DNA of 64,000 bases from DAOQAU01 sp964640325 (GTDB lineage Bacteria > Cyanobacteriota > Vampirovibrionia > Gastranaerophilales > Gastranaerophilaceae): assembly GCA_964640325.1 (NCBI GenBank), contig CAZXID010000004.1:1-64000 (forward strand), in the 5' to 3' direction. Every line of letters starts with the position of its first letter. Position 1 is the stretch's first letter. Position numbers and translations under genes: made by a program. The notes beneath the pieces were generated by a model. That model was not told where the DNA came from. It saw only the letters and a list, made by a program, of their open reading frames with translations, and did not search any database. Below, piece after piece: positions 51,843 to 60,770 of this stretch.

Positions 51843-53291
51843 ATGGAGCAGGAATTAAAAGATAAATATGAGGTTGTAATTGGTTTAGAAGTGCACGCAC
51901 AGCTTAAAACCAAGTCAAAGATTTTCGCACCTGATGCAACAGAGTTCGGAAATGAACAAAATACCCAGATAAGCCCTATAACTTTAGGCATGCCGGGGGT
52001 TTTACCCGTTCTTAACAAAGAGGTTGTTAATATGGCGATTTTAACCGGACTTGCGCTTAATTGCGAAATTCCTAAACGTTGTAAATTTGATAGAAAACAG
52101 TATTTTTATCCGGATTTGCCAAAAGGTTACCAGATATCCCAATACGATGAACCTATTTGTATAAACGGCTCTGTTGAAATCGATGGCAAAAAAATAGGCA
52201 TAACAAGAGCTCACCTTGAAGAAGATGCAGGAAAACTTGTACATGCCGGAGCAGACGGAATTCACGGTTCAAGCTATTCTCTTGTGGACTTAAACAGAGC
52301 CGGAACTCCTCTTTTGGAAATAGTTTCAGAGCCTGATATGCGATCAAGCGATGAGGCAAAGGCTTATGTCGAACATTTAAGAAATATTTTACGATACATC
52401 GGTGTTTGTGACGGAAACTTGGAAGAAGGCTCCATGCGCTGCGATGCAAACATTTCTGTTATGCCAAAAGGTTCAAAAGAGTTCGGCACAAGAGCCGAAA
52501 TCAAAAACGTTAACAGCTTCAGAGCACTTCAGCGGGCGATTGAATTTGAAATAGAAAGACAAATAGATATAGTAGAAAGCGGCGAAAAAGTCGTTCAGGA
52601 AACAAGGCTTTGGAATGACAACACAGGTGAAACAAAGTCGATGAGAGGCAAAGAAGACGCACATGATTACAGGTATTTTCCCGAACCTGACTTGATGCCT
52701 CTTGAAATTTCAAAACAATGGGTTGAAGAAATAAGAGCAAAAATGCCCGAACTCCCAAGTGCCAAAATAGAACGCTATATGAACCTCGGACTAAGTGAAT
52801 ACGATTCAAAAGTTATTGTTGAAGAAATGGAAACAGCACTTTTCTTTGATGAGGTCATAAAATCAGGCGTGAATGTTAAAATTGCCCTAAACTTTTTAAT
52901 GGGCGACATTGCAGCATTGCTTAAAGAAGAAAAAATTAATATTAATGAAACAAAACTTACACCGCAAAACCTTGCCCAATTGGTTAATTTAATTGAAAAA
53001 GGCACAATTTCAAATAACATAGGAAAACAAATTATTCCTCAAATGTTAAAAGAGGGTATAAAAGCTTCTGAAATAGTTGAGAAACAAGGGCTAAGCCAAA
53101 TTTCAGATGAAGGAGCCATTAAAGAAATAGTTAGAAAAATAATAGAGGAAAACCCTGAGCAAGTAAGTGCATATAGGGCGGGAAAGGTTCAATTGCTGGG
53201 CTTTTTCGTTGGGCAGGTTATGAAAGAAACTCAAGGCAGGGCTAACCCCAAAACGGTTAACGAACTAATTAAAAATTTTCTTGAAAGTTAA
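51843..53291 (+). CDS. gatB: Aspartyl/glutamyl-tRNA amidotransferase subunit B
   Basis: 482 aa. YEVVIGLEVHAQLKTKSKIF at the start, GMPGVLP, YPDLPKGYQISQ and EEDAGK are GatB signatures; the C-terminal YqeY-like tail domain binds tRNA. With GatA and GatC it converts mischarged Glu-tRNA-Gln or Asp-tRNA-Asn. gatA and gatC are not adjacent. GAAGGG site upstream, within the leader. Confidence 0.97.
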   Translation: MEQELKDKYEVVIGLEVHAQLKTKSKIFAPDATEFGNEQNTQISPITLGMPGVLPVLNKEVVNMAILTGLALNCEIPKRCKFDRKQYFYPDLPKGYQISQYDEPICINGSVEIDGKKIGITRAHLEEDAGKLVHAGADGIHGSSYSLVDLNRAGTPLLEIVSEPDMRSSDEAKAYVEHLRNILRYIGVCDGNLEEGSMRCDANISVMPKGSKEFGTRAEIKNVNSFRALQRAIEFEIERQIDIVESGEKVVQETRLWNDNTGETKSMRGKEDAHDYRYFPEPDLMPLEISKQWVEEIRAKMPELPSAKIERYMNLGLSEYDSKVIVEEMETALFFDEVIKSGVNVKIALNFLMGDIAALLKEEKININETKLTPQNLAQLVNLIEKGTISNNIGKQIIPQMLKEGIKASEIVEKQGLSQISDEGAIKEIVRKIIEENPEQVSAYRAGKVQLLGFFVGQVMKETQGRANPKTVNELIKNFLES

Positions 53292-53408
53292 CAATTTGCA
53301 ATATTTGGCTAAATTTATTAAACTTTTATGATTGAATACCGATAGGTCCGTCAAATTATTTATTAATTGAGTTTAGCTTTAATTTCACAAATAGTGAGGG
53401 AGATGCAA

Positions 53409-54479
53409 ATGGCAGATTTAAAACAGCAAAAATTTGACACCAGTATGGAAGCCGAAATTTTTGAACAGCCCGAAATTTTACGTAAAATTTTGGAGAAATA
53501 TATTGCCCCAAACGGTTATATTATTTTAAATATACCTACAAAAATTACTAAAATAGTTCTCGTTGCAAGTGGGACTTCTTATCATTGCGCAAGGCTTGCT
53601 GCAGAAATGTTCGGTGAAATTGCTGAAATAGAAGCAAGAGCTATTTATTCAAGCGAATTTTTGCTCAAAAAAATTGTTCCGCATGATAAAGATATTTTAT
53701 ACATTTTTATTTCTCAATCAGGCGAAACAACAGATACATTAAGCGCTTTAAATAAAGCAAAACAGCTGGGTGTAAAGACCATGTGCATTACCAACAAAGA
53801 AAATTCCACCGCATGGCAGACGGCAGATTACAGGATTAATTGTTATGCAGGTGAGGAAAAAAGCATTGCTTCAACAAAATCCCTGACAGCCCAAATGCTC
53901 TGCCTTTATCTTTTAGCGCTTAAATATGCTCAAATTCAGGAAGTTGATATAACCGAGCAGTTGCAGAAGGTTCAGACATTGCCTGAAATTTTAGAGCAAA
54001 CTTTGGAATTGAGCCCTCAAATAAAAGCACTTGCAAGGTTTTTGTCAAAATACGGTAATATTTTAATAACTGCAGACGGAATTTCCTATGCGCTTGCAAA
54101 AGAAGCTTGTTTAAAAATTAAAGAAACTTCTTATGTTAATGTGATGTCTCACATTTTGGGTGAATTTATGCACGGTCATGTTGCGGTTTTGAACAACAAA
54201 TGTGTGTTGGTTTACGTTTCCAATAAACCGATTTCTTATTCTACGATTAAAAATATGGAAAAAATAAAAAGAGATTACAATCCGCCGATTTGTGTCATAG
54301 GAACATCAAGTGACAGGATTAATTCGGCTTTTAACGTTGATTTGGAAGTTGATGATGAAAACTTAAAAATATTTTCAATGGCAGTTATGATACAGCTTCT
54401 TGCTCTCAAAATAGCTCAAAAATTAGGACGCAATGTTGATAAACCAAAGGGCTTGCAAAAAGTCGTTACAGAGGTTTGA
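53409..54479 (+). CDS. SIS-domain sugar isomerase (GlmS isomerase-like, no amidotransferase domain)
   Basis: 356 aa with two SIS domains. ASGTSYHCARLAAEMFGE (first) and ISQSGETTDTLSALN, then KEACLKIKE and LGEFMHGHVAVL (second). The start EAEIFEQPEILRKIL matches the linker of GlmS. The glutaminase domain is missing, so it would resemble NagB-II/AgaS deaminases or a GlmS relative using free ammonia. I chose the ATG at 53409, 8 nt after GAGGGA; a longer frame starts at 53367. Confidence 0.85.
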   Translation: MADLKQQKFDTSMEAEIFEQPEILRKILEKYIAPNGYIILNIPTKITKIVLVASGTSYHCARLAAEMFGEIAEIEARAIYSSEFLLKKIVPHDKDILYIFISQSGETTDTLSALNKAKQLGVKTMCITNKENSTAWQTADYRINCYAGEEKSIASTKSLTAQMLCLYLLALKYAQIQEVDITEQLQKVQTLPEILEQTLELSPQIKALARFLSKYGNILITADGISYALAKEACLKIKETSYVNVMSHILGEFMHGHVAVLNNKCVLVYVSNKPISYSTIKNMEKIKRDYNPPICVIGTSSDRINSAFNVDLEVDDENLKIFSMAVMIQLLALKIAQKLGRNVDKPKGLQKVVTEV

Positions 54480-54494
54480 TTGAATATTTGTATT

Positions 54495-54530
54495 AAGGGG
54501 CGCAAAAATTTATAAATTTTTGCGCCCCTT
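54495..54530. terminator. 36-bp perfect palindrome terminator
   Basis: AAGGGGCGCAAAAATTTA and its complement meet without a loop, after the SIS gene. It lies just before the promoter of the next gene. Confidence 0.8.
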
Positions 54531-54531
54531 A

Positions 54532-54540
54532 TGTTATAAT
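54532..54540 (+). promoter_or_regulatory. Extended -10 promoter, leaderless geometry
   Basis: TG-T-TATAAT, then 6 nt and the ATG at 54547. No Shine-Dalgarno sequence. Confidence 0.6.
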
Positions 54541-54546
54541 CTTTCT

Positions 54547-55509
54547 ATGCCAAAGGTCGTTATTCTAGGTTACGGAGAAATGTTTATGAACCTTATTGCA
54601 GGGTGCTTGGATGCGCACTGCGATGTGGTCGGTGTTTTCAGATACGACAAAGTTCGCCACAAGGGTTTAGACGGGCTTATTTTGGATGTTTTTAATCAAT
54701 CAAGAGAGCTTAGTTATATAAAAAGCTTAAATTTATATGAGATTAAAGCAAAAAGCGCAAACAGTGTCGAATTTAAGAAAGAAATTTTAAAACTCAACCC
54801 TGATATTGTCTTTGTTGCCACATGGGGCGAAAAGTTAAAAAAAAGCATTATCGACTTGCCAAAAATTGCTACAATTAATGTCCATCCTTCGCTTTTGCCA
54901 AAATACAGAGGGCCGAATCCTTATCTGCAAGCGATAAAACATCTTGAGCAGCAATCCGGCGTCACGTTTCACTTAATGGATGAAGATTTTGACACAGGTC
55001 CGATTTTGCTTCAAAAAACAGTTGAAATAACAGACAAAGACACGGGAAAAGAGCTCAAAGACAAAGTTGCAACAGCAACAAGGCATGCGGTGACAGAGTT
55101 GGTTAAGGAATTAGGCGAAGAAATAATTATTCCTGTTGTTCAAGATGAGAAAAAAGCAAGTTATTTTTCCGTTATTACCGAAGATGAAGTTATGCTTGAT
55201 TTTTCCAAGTCTGCAAAAGAATTAAGCGCACAAATAAGGGCATTTCACCCATGGCACAAATGTTATTACGAGTATAAAAATCAGTTTTTTGTACCAAACC
55301 CTTACTGTTTGAAGATTTTAGAAAATAATACAAATTTTAACCAAGTGGGTTCAATTGTGGAAAAAACCCCAAAAAACAGCCAAATATCAGTTTTGTGCGG
55401 CGACGGGAAATTGCTAAAAATGAGCAATGTAAGACTTTACGGTAAAATCAGAAAGATTTTCACAAATTTTTATATAAAATATTTAATCAAAAAAGGTGAT
55501 AAGGCTTAA
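54547..55509 (+). CDS. fmt: Methionyl-tRNA formyltransferase-like protein
   Basis: 320 aa. The formyltransferase core has NVHPSLLPKYRGPNPY (HPSLLPxYRG signature) and DTGPILL with the catalytic Asp. A C-terminal OB-like domain follows (about 215-320). Size and domain order fit Fmt, which formylates initiator Met-tRNA. The N-terminus (VVILGYGEMFMNLI) lacks the usual FxGTPxFA, so another formyl-transfer substrate is possible. It overlaps the RWYD gene by 4 nt tail to tail. Confidence 0.75.
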   Translation: MPKVVILGYGEMFMNLIAGCLDAHCDVVGVFRYDKVRHKGLDGLILDVFNQSRELSYIKSLNLYEIKAKSANSVEFKKEILKLNPDIVFVATWGEKLKKSIIDLPKIATINVHPSLLPKYRGPNPYLQAIKHLEQQSGVTFHLMDEDFDTGPILLQKTVEITDKDTGKELKDKVATATRHAVTELVKELGEEIIIPVVQDEKKASYFSVITEDEVMLDFSKSAKELSAQIRAFHPWHKCYYEYKNQFFVPNPYCLKILENNTNFNQVGSIVEKTPKNSQISVLCGDGKLLKMSNVRLYGKIRKIFTNFYIKYLIKKGDKA

Positions 55510-55808
55510 TATAATTCAGAAAACTGCAAAAAGTTGATTATTTCGATTGAAATCTCTTTTTGTATGTCCGGCTGTGCTGCTTCAAAGTATTCAAAGGCTT
55601 CGGCAATTTTTTTATCTTTATCATACCAGCGTCTCAAAATGTAGTTAAAGGCATCATTGAGGGCATTTGCGGATCGGGCAACGTTTCTTTGTTTTGCATA
55701 ATCTATTATAAAATCGGCACATTTAAGTTGCGTTTTTTCATTTGTGTTTCTTAATAAACTTATTGCCAAACTCACTGTGGGGTCGGCATCGTACCACCTT
55801 TTATGCAT
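55506..55808 (-). CDS. RWYD double-repeat protein (copy B)
   Basis: 100 aa with two modules: HKRWYDADPTV near residue 2 and LRRWYDKDKKI near residue 58, each followed by a helix pair. It matches the protein at 25860-26189 in layout and in the RWYD signature. AAGGTGA site before the ATG. No known function. Confidence 0.75.
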   Translation of the reverse strand: MHKRWYDADPTVSLAISLLRNTNEKTQLKCADFIIDYAKQRNVARSANALNDAFNYILRRWYDKDKKIAEAFEYFEAAQPDIQKEISIEIINFLQFSELY

Positions 55809-55881
55809 AACTTCACCTTTTCTTGGCTACTTTCTTAGAATAAATTATTTTCAGCAAATTGTCAACTGTTTATTAGCTTTT

Positions 55882-56712
55882 TCAGCTTAAAAGCGAAACG
55901 CTTATCTTGCCGTATTTAGCGGAAAGGTCGTCAATGTGGTGCATTAAATAAACCCACGACTCCAAATCTTTTTGGTCAAGATCTATAATCGCGCCCCAAT
56001 CGCTTCTTGCGTGATGCGCTGCAATCATCCTTGCAACATCTTTGAATCCTTGTGTCATACAAATTGAAAACCCGTATTGAGAGTGGGTTATCCATTCTTT
56101 TCTGAAATTTTCATCGTAGTCTATAATTCCCGTTTCGGCATCGATTTTATATTCAAAGATTTTTCCTATATCGTGTAAAATGCAAGCCGCATAAATTTTG
56201 TCTTTATCGATTTTGATTTTAAACAGTTCCATATTAGCATCGGCAAACTTAAGACATTCAACTATGTGAACAAGCAATCCGCCCATGTAGTTGTGGTGCA
56301 TAAGTTTTGCCGCAGGCGCTATTTTAATTTCCTTTTCGTATTGCTTAAAATAATCAAGTATAAATTCTTTAAGCTTTTCATCTGAAATTTTGTTTATATA
56401 TCCTAAAATTTCATTGTAAAGGGAATTTCTTTCGCTTTCGTCAATTCCCAGTTTTGCTTCTTTTATAAGCTCGAGCGCCGATACAAGGCAGTTATTGAAT
56501 TTTTCGTTATATGTGGCAGAGACAATTTTTAGCAAATTCCCTGTTCTGAAAAGCTTAGAATCCATGCGATTAAGAGTTTCTTCCCACAAGATACAGTTTA
56601 AAAGTGCCTCATTTTGGGTGTTTTTGAGCTGAAGCTTACCCATTTTAGTGCCGGATTTTGTGTCCCCGATTGAAAATATTACTACTTCATATATCGCTTC
56701 ATTGTCAAACAT
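55882..56712 (-). CDS. HD-domain 3'-5' exoribonuclease-like protein (YhaM type)
   Basis: 276 aa from the ATG at 56712. The N-terminal 90 residues look like an OB-fold nucleic-acid domain. The HD domain follows with HHNYMGGLLVHIVEC, ILHDIGK (HD pair) and AAHHARSDWG. This order matches YhaM/CBF1-type exoribonucleases; the nuclease role is inferred. AGAAGG site upstream. A frame open to 56802 runs into a REP element and is not used. Confidence 0.85.
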   Translation of the reverse strand: MFDNEAIYEVVIFSIGDTKSGTKMGKLQLKNTQNEALLNCILWEETLNRMDSKLFRTGNLLKIVSATYNEKFNNCLVSALELIKEAKLGIDESERNSLYNEILGYINKISDEKLKEFILDYFKQYEKEIKIAPAAKLMHHNYMGGLLVHIVECLKFADANMELFKIKIDKDKIYAACILHDIGKIFEYKIDAETGIIDYDENFRKEWITHSQYGFSICMTQGFKDVARMIAAHHARSDWGAIIDLDQKDLESWVYLMHHIDDLSAKYGKISVSLLS

Positions 56713-56732
56713 AATTTGCCTTCTTTCTTGTT

Positions 56733-56772
56733 GGATTGCCGCGTCGCTCATTCTTCGCTCCTCGCAATGACA
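56733..56772. repeat. REP-like palindrome (TTGCGAGGAG type)
   Basis: GGATTGCCGCGTCGC to CTCGCAATGACA, the intergenic twin of the element inside the U32 gene at 15050-15092. It lies just upstream of the YhaM-like start. Confidence 0.75.
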
Positions 56773-56810
56773 TATTTCTAAGGCTCGGCTTTGCCTCGCC
56801 AAGAACTATG

Positions 56811-57836
56811 TCAATTCTTGTTTCTGTCAATAATTTTGTTTTCGCTGCCCCACGAAAAATTTGTGCGGATTGTTTTTCCGACCTGTTCTATCTGGTGTTT
56901 TTCGATTTGTTTTCTCAAATTATCGAAATTTTTGCAACCAGAATCGACTTCTTCAATAAATTCTTTTGCAAAAGTTCCGTTTTGGATTTCTTTGAGAATT
57001 TTTTTCATCTCGGCTTTTGTATTGTCGTTGATTACTCTGGGACCTCTTGTCAGATCACCGTATTCTGCTGTGTTTGAAATAGAATAGTGCATATCTGTCA
57101 AGCCGCCCTGATTAATCAAATCAACAATAAGTTTAAGTTCGTGCAACACTTCAAAATAAGCCATATAAGGCGAATAACCCGCTTCGACAAGTGTTTCAAA
57201 TCCTGCTTTGATAAGTGCTGAGCACCCCCCGCATAAAACCGCCTGTTCACCGAAAAGGTCTGTTTCGGTTTCTTCTCTGAAAGTGGTTTCAATTATTCCT
57301 GTTCTGCCCGAGCCTATGGCTTTAGCGTAAGCCAGTGCTACTTTTATTGAATCGCCCGAATAATCCTGATAAACAGCAACTAAAGCGGGAACGCCTTTTT
57401 CTTTCAAAAATTCGCTTCTAAGTGCGTGCCCCGGGCTTTTTGGCGCAACCATAATTACATTTACATCTTTTGGCGCAACAATTTTTTCGAAATGAACGTT
57501 GAATCCGTGCGAAAACATTAAATATTGACCCTTTTTTAGATGAGGTGCGATTTTTTCTTTATAGAGTTTTGCCTGAATTTCATCGGGTACAAGAATTTGT
57601 ATTATATCCGCCCATTTTACGGCGTCTTCAACTTCCATTATTTCAAATTTTTCGGCAAGCGCTTTTTTATAGGAAACCCCGTCTTTTCTTAATCCCAAAA
57701 CAACATTACAGCCGAAATCTCTTAAATTTTGCGATTGGCCGTAGCCTTGCGAGCCGTAGCCGATAATTGCTATTTTTTTGTCTTTTATAAATTTTTCGTC
57801 AATGTCTTTGTCTTTGTATATTTTTAATTCCTGCAT
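56811..57836 (-). CDS. ilvC: Ketol-acid reductoisomerase
   Basis: 341 aa, class I length. IIGYGSQGYGQSQNLRDFG binds NADPH (followed by LGLRKDG). VAPKSPGHALRSEF, the Mg-binding DLFGEQAVLCGG and the C-terminal EVLHELKLIVDL are present. It makes branched-chain amino-acid precursors. AGGGGA site upstream. No other ilv gene nearby. Confidence 0.97.
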   Translation of the reverse strand: MQELKIYKDKDIDEKFIKDKKIAIIGYGSQGYGQSQNLRDFGCNVVLGLRKDGVSYKKALAEKFEIMEVEDAVKWADIIQILVPDEIQAKLYKEKIAPHLKKGQYLMFSHGFNVHFEKIVAPKDVNVIMVAPKSPGHALRSEFLKEKGVPALVAVYQDYSGDSIKVALAYAKAIGSGRTGIIETTFREETETDLFGEQAVLCGGCSALIKAGFETLVEAGYSPYMAYFEVLHELKLIVDLINQGGLTDMHYSISNTAEYGDLTRGPRVINDNTKAEMKKILKEIQNGTFAKEFIEEVDSGCKNFDNLRKQIEKHQIEQVGKTIRTNFSWGSENKIIDRNKN

Positions 57837-57845
57837 CTTAATCCC

Positions 57846-59048
57846 CTATATCTTAAAAACGTATCCTTCAAGCTCTGATACTTTTTCTTCAAGCTCAAAA
57901 TTTATTGCATTAATTTTTGATTTTATAAGTTTTGAATTATTAAGCGAAAATATCCCAAAAAGTGAAGCCGGATTTATATTTGACATAAAACAATCTTTAA
58001 AATCATCAATCAAATTAATATACTTTAAATCTATAACTTTTTTAATTGAACCTAAATCCATGTACAAGAGTCCAAGCTCGCTTTGTGCTTGTTTAATCTT
58101 GTTTGACTCAATATTATTTTTGATTTTTTTTACGTGTTTTAAGATTCTTTCGTACTGTTTTAAAATTTCTCTTTTTTTCTTTCTCAGTTCAATCTCAAAA
58201 TAATCAACAGTTTGTTTGTAGCCTATGTACATAAGTTCTTGGCGCTTTTCTTTGGGCTGGTTGAAATCAACGACTACAACAGCACCGGTGTTTACTTTTA
58301 TGTAATCAAACTTATCCCTGTTCCCGTAGGTGTCAATTATAAAATCTGTCGCAAGTGCCGTCACGCAACTGTAAATTGTGTTGATAAAATTTATCGCATT
58401 ATTGCCTTTTCCTTCATAATCGCCTTCCAGTCTAAATTCCAAAACTCTTTGGTCGTCGGGGCAAAGGTTTTTTGATAATCTCCACAAAGGCCAGCTTTTT
58501 TGGAGGTCGCCGTCAACCAAAAGACTGTTTTCGTATACAATAGGCTTCATTAACCCGGGCATGGTAGAGGAAATTCTTATCGCATAAGCAATTTCGGCAT
58601 CAGGTGTTTCAAATTTTGAAAACTCTTTATACTTGAAATTGGTCAAATCGGTGGTTATTATAACAACATTTTTGTCTAAATCTTTAAACGTAACCGGAGG
58701 GTTTTCGCCTTTTTTATATCTGTCGTCGTAGAATTTTTGTTCAATTAAATCACGAAGCCAGTCGAGAAAAATTTCACCTTTGCTTATTGCAAAATCTTTT
58801 CCAAATCCAAAGTGAATATCCTTAAAAAGTTCGTAGTTTGTTTGCATGAAAATTTCTTTAAGTTCTTCTGCCTTGTATCCTACCGCCCAAAGCCCCGCAA
58901 AAATAGCCCCTACGGAGGAGCCGGCGATTGTATCGGCACAAATTCCTATTTCCTCTAAAGCCTTGATTGTGCCTACATAAGAAACGCCTCTTATAGCGCC
59001 GCCGCCAAAGATACAAGTGTATTTTAAAGAATTATTCTCTCTGCTCAT
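57846..59048 (-). CDS. Patatin-like phospholipase
   Basis: 400 aa. GGGAIRG at 15-21 is the oxyanion loop, GSSVG at 43-47 holds the nucleophile Ser45, and DGD in LLVDGDLQKSW supplies the catalytic Asp. The C-terminal 130 residues are coiled-coil (EIELRKKKREILKQYERILK). It hydrolyses acyl chains of lipids, in the cytoplasm or at the membrane (no signal peptide). The start sits 6 nt after TAAAAT. Confidence 0.92.
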   Translation of the reverse strand: MSRENNSLKYTCIFGGGAIRGVSYVGTIKALEEIGICADTIAGSSVGAIFAGLWAVGYKAEELKEIFMQTNYELFKDIHFGFGKDFAISKGEIFLDWLRDLIEQKFYDDRYKKGENPPVTFKDLDKNVVIITTDLTNFKYKEFSKFETPDAEIAYAIRISSTMPGLMKPIVYENSLLVDGDLQKSWPLWRLSKNLCPDDQRVLEFRLEGDYEGKGNNAINFINTIYSCVTALATDFIIDTYGNRDKFDYIKVNTGAVVVVDFNQPKEKRQELMYIGYKQTVDYFEIELRKKKREILKQYERILKHVKKIKNNIESNKIKQAQSELGLLYMDLGSIKKVIDLKYINLIDDFKDCFMSNINPASLFGIFSLNNSKLIKSKINAINFELEEKVSELEGYVFKI

Positions 59049-59054
59049 AATCTG

Positions 59055-59060
59055 ATTTTA
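59055..59060 (-). promoter_or_regulatory. -10-like box of the patatin gene, leaderless geometry
   Basis: TAAAAT, then 6 nt and the ATG at 59048; no Shine-Dalgarno sequence. It follows a hairpin (59082-59116). Confidence 0.45.
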
Positions 59061-59081
59061 CCATAAAATAAGTTTTTTTAC

Positions 59082-59116
59082 TTTGGGCGGCGGATTTTTT
59101 AAATCCGCCGCCCAAA
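59082..59116. terminator. Hairpin between two minus-strand genes
   Basis: TTTGGGCGGCGGATTT/AAATCCGCCGCCCAAA, 16 bp with a 3-nt loop, at the end of the membrane-protein gene. U-run weak. Confidence 0.7.
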
Positions 59117-59118
59117 AG

Positions 59119-60672
59119 TTATTTTTTAAAGCTTATTTCTGTATCAAAAAGCGTTTTTTTATAATGTTTTCTATCATTTGAAGGAAGTTTATAATTTTTC
59201 TTTAAATCTTTTTTCTTCAAAAATACTCCGAAATACCTTCCTTCATAGACAAGTTTCCAATTTTTATGTTCTAAAAGATTTTTATAAACAGGATAAAATT
59301 TGTCTATTATCATAACATCGGGGGCAAATTTTTCCATCAGTTTTGTGTTGTTGACTTTTGAGTAATAAAATTCTTCCATAACAGGAAGCATATAGTCGTA
59401 ATAAACCTCTTCATAGCGCCCGTCCATAAAGATTTTTATGTTCGGATAAAGCTTGTAAGAAGCGTAGCTTCCTTGTCCGAAATTTAAAAATAAATTCCCT
59501 TTTATATCGTTTATTTTTAAAAATTCAATTTCTTTGTAAGCAAATTTGTCGTTTTTTAAAATTATTCCAAAACGGTTTGTGTTTATTGTCGCAACCGAGC
59601 AAATTATTATTAAAGCGTAAATGGCAAATTCTTTTTTTGCGGCAAATTTTTCGCCTAAAAAATCTGAAGAAGTTTTAAACTTTTGTCTTATAAGGTTAAT
59701 AATATCGTCCACGATAGTATAAAAATCATCATACAAAAAACAAGTGCACGCAATTACAAAAAACGGAATCATTTTTATATGAATTATTGCCTGATAAAAA
59801 GTTATGCCAAGTATCAAAAATTTTGTCTTATCGATATTTTTGTAAGAAAAATTTTTAAAAAGTGCAGTAATATAAGTCAAAATTAAGGTGAGAGAAAACA
59901 GTTTGAAAATAAAAAAATTGTTTATGTGGATTCTGTGAAAAAGCCCCCACCATTCCATAATATTTGGTCTTTGCATTGTAACAGCATCGATTAAAAAACT
60001 AAGATAAGAAAAGCCCCAAGGATTTATTATCAAAACCAAAATTGTCGGAATAAGTGTAAAAAAATATTTTTTACACTCTTTTTTATTTAAAAATTCACCC
60101 AAAGCATAGAGAAAAATAAGCCCGATGCCTGAAACACATCCCCCGTGCAGGTTATTCCAGATTATCATGATAAAAGGCAGCGCCCAAAGCGGTTTGTTTT
60201 CGCCCTTTCTGGCAAGTTCAAGGATATAGATAAAAAGGGCGAAAAATAAAAACGAAAACAGCTGACATCTTACCGGCTCTACAACGTTTATGGCTATTGC
60301 AAGAAAAGCGAATATGTAAAAAGTTAAATTGTAGGCAGATGTGGTTTTAGTCCCTTTTAAATTAATTATCTTTGTTATTATAAAAAACGTTAAAAAGATT
60401 AAAAAGGCATTTAAAACAACAAGCCCTGCCGTCGGGAAAAAGTTTCGAATCAGGTAAAAAATAACTCCGCTTCCCCATTCATGATCAAACCATGTATGAG
60501 TCGGGGTATAAGACAAAAAATCCTGTTTTAAGACATGCCCTCCTTGTATAACACCCATACCTGCAATAAGTCTTGCCCAAAGATCATAATCGTAGCCTCC
60601 TGCGCCTGTGCAATAGGCAAGAATGAACAAGAAAAAAATCAGATAAAAAATAGTCGGTTTAACCTTTTTCAT
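59119..60672 (-). CDS. Large polytopic membrane protein, GT-C-like
   Basis: 517 aa. N-terminal signal-anchor helix, then YDYDLWARLIAGMGVIQGG and DFLSYTPTHTWFDHEWGS in the first outer loop, about ten further membrane helices and a soluble C-terminal domain (about 385-517). The acidic first loop and layout resemble GT-C glycosyltransferases or related lipid-linked sugar enzymes, but no certain signature is present. Family not established. Confidence 0.65.
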   Translation of the reverse strand: MKKVKPTIFYLIFFLFILAYCTGAGGYDYDLWARLIAGMGVIQGGHVLKQDFLSYTPTHTWFDHEWGSGVIFYLIRNFFPTAGLVVLNAFLIFLTFFIITKIINLKGTKTTSAYNLTFYIFAFLAIAINVVEPVRCQLFSFLFFALFIYILELARKGENKPLWALPFIMIIWNNLHGGCVSGIGLIFLYALGEFLNKKECKKYFFTLIPTILVLIINPWGFSYLSFLIDAVTMQRPNIMEWWGLFHRIHINNFFIFKLFSLTLILTYITALFKNFSYKNIDKTKFLILGITFYQAIIHIKMIPFFVIACTCFLYDDFYTIVDDIINLIRQKFKTSSDFLGEKFAAKKEFAIYALIIICSVATINTNRFGIILKNDKFAYKEIEFLKINDIKGNLFLNFGQGSYASYKLYPNIKIFMDGRYEEVYYDYMLPVMEEFYYSKVNNTKLMEKFAPDVMIIDKFYPVYKNLLEHKNWKLVYEGRYFGVFLKKKDLKKNYKLPSNDRKHYKKTLFDTEISFKK

Positions 60673-60678
60673 AAAGAT

Positions 60679-60706
60679 ATTTTACCTTAAAACCTTAGTT
60701 TTGCAA
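60679..60706 (-). promoter_or_regulatory. Promoter of the membrane protein gene, leaderless geometry
   Basis: TTGCAA, 16 nt, TAAAAT, then 6 nt and the ATG at 60672. No Shine-Dalgarno sequence. Confidence 0.55.
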
Positions 60707-60770
60707 ATAAAATGACACGGTTTTAAAAACATGTTATACTTAACTTGTTGCATTGATTTTTTGGGGAAAT

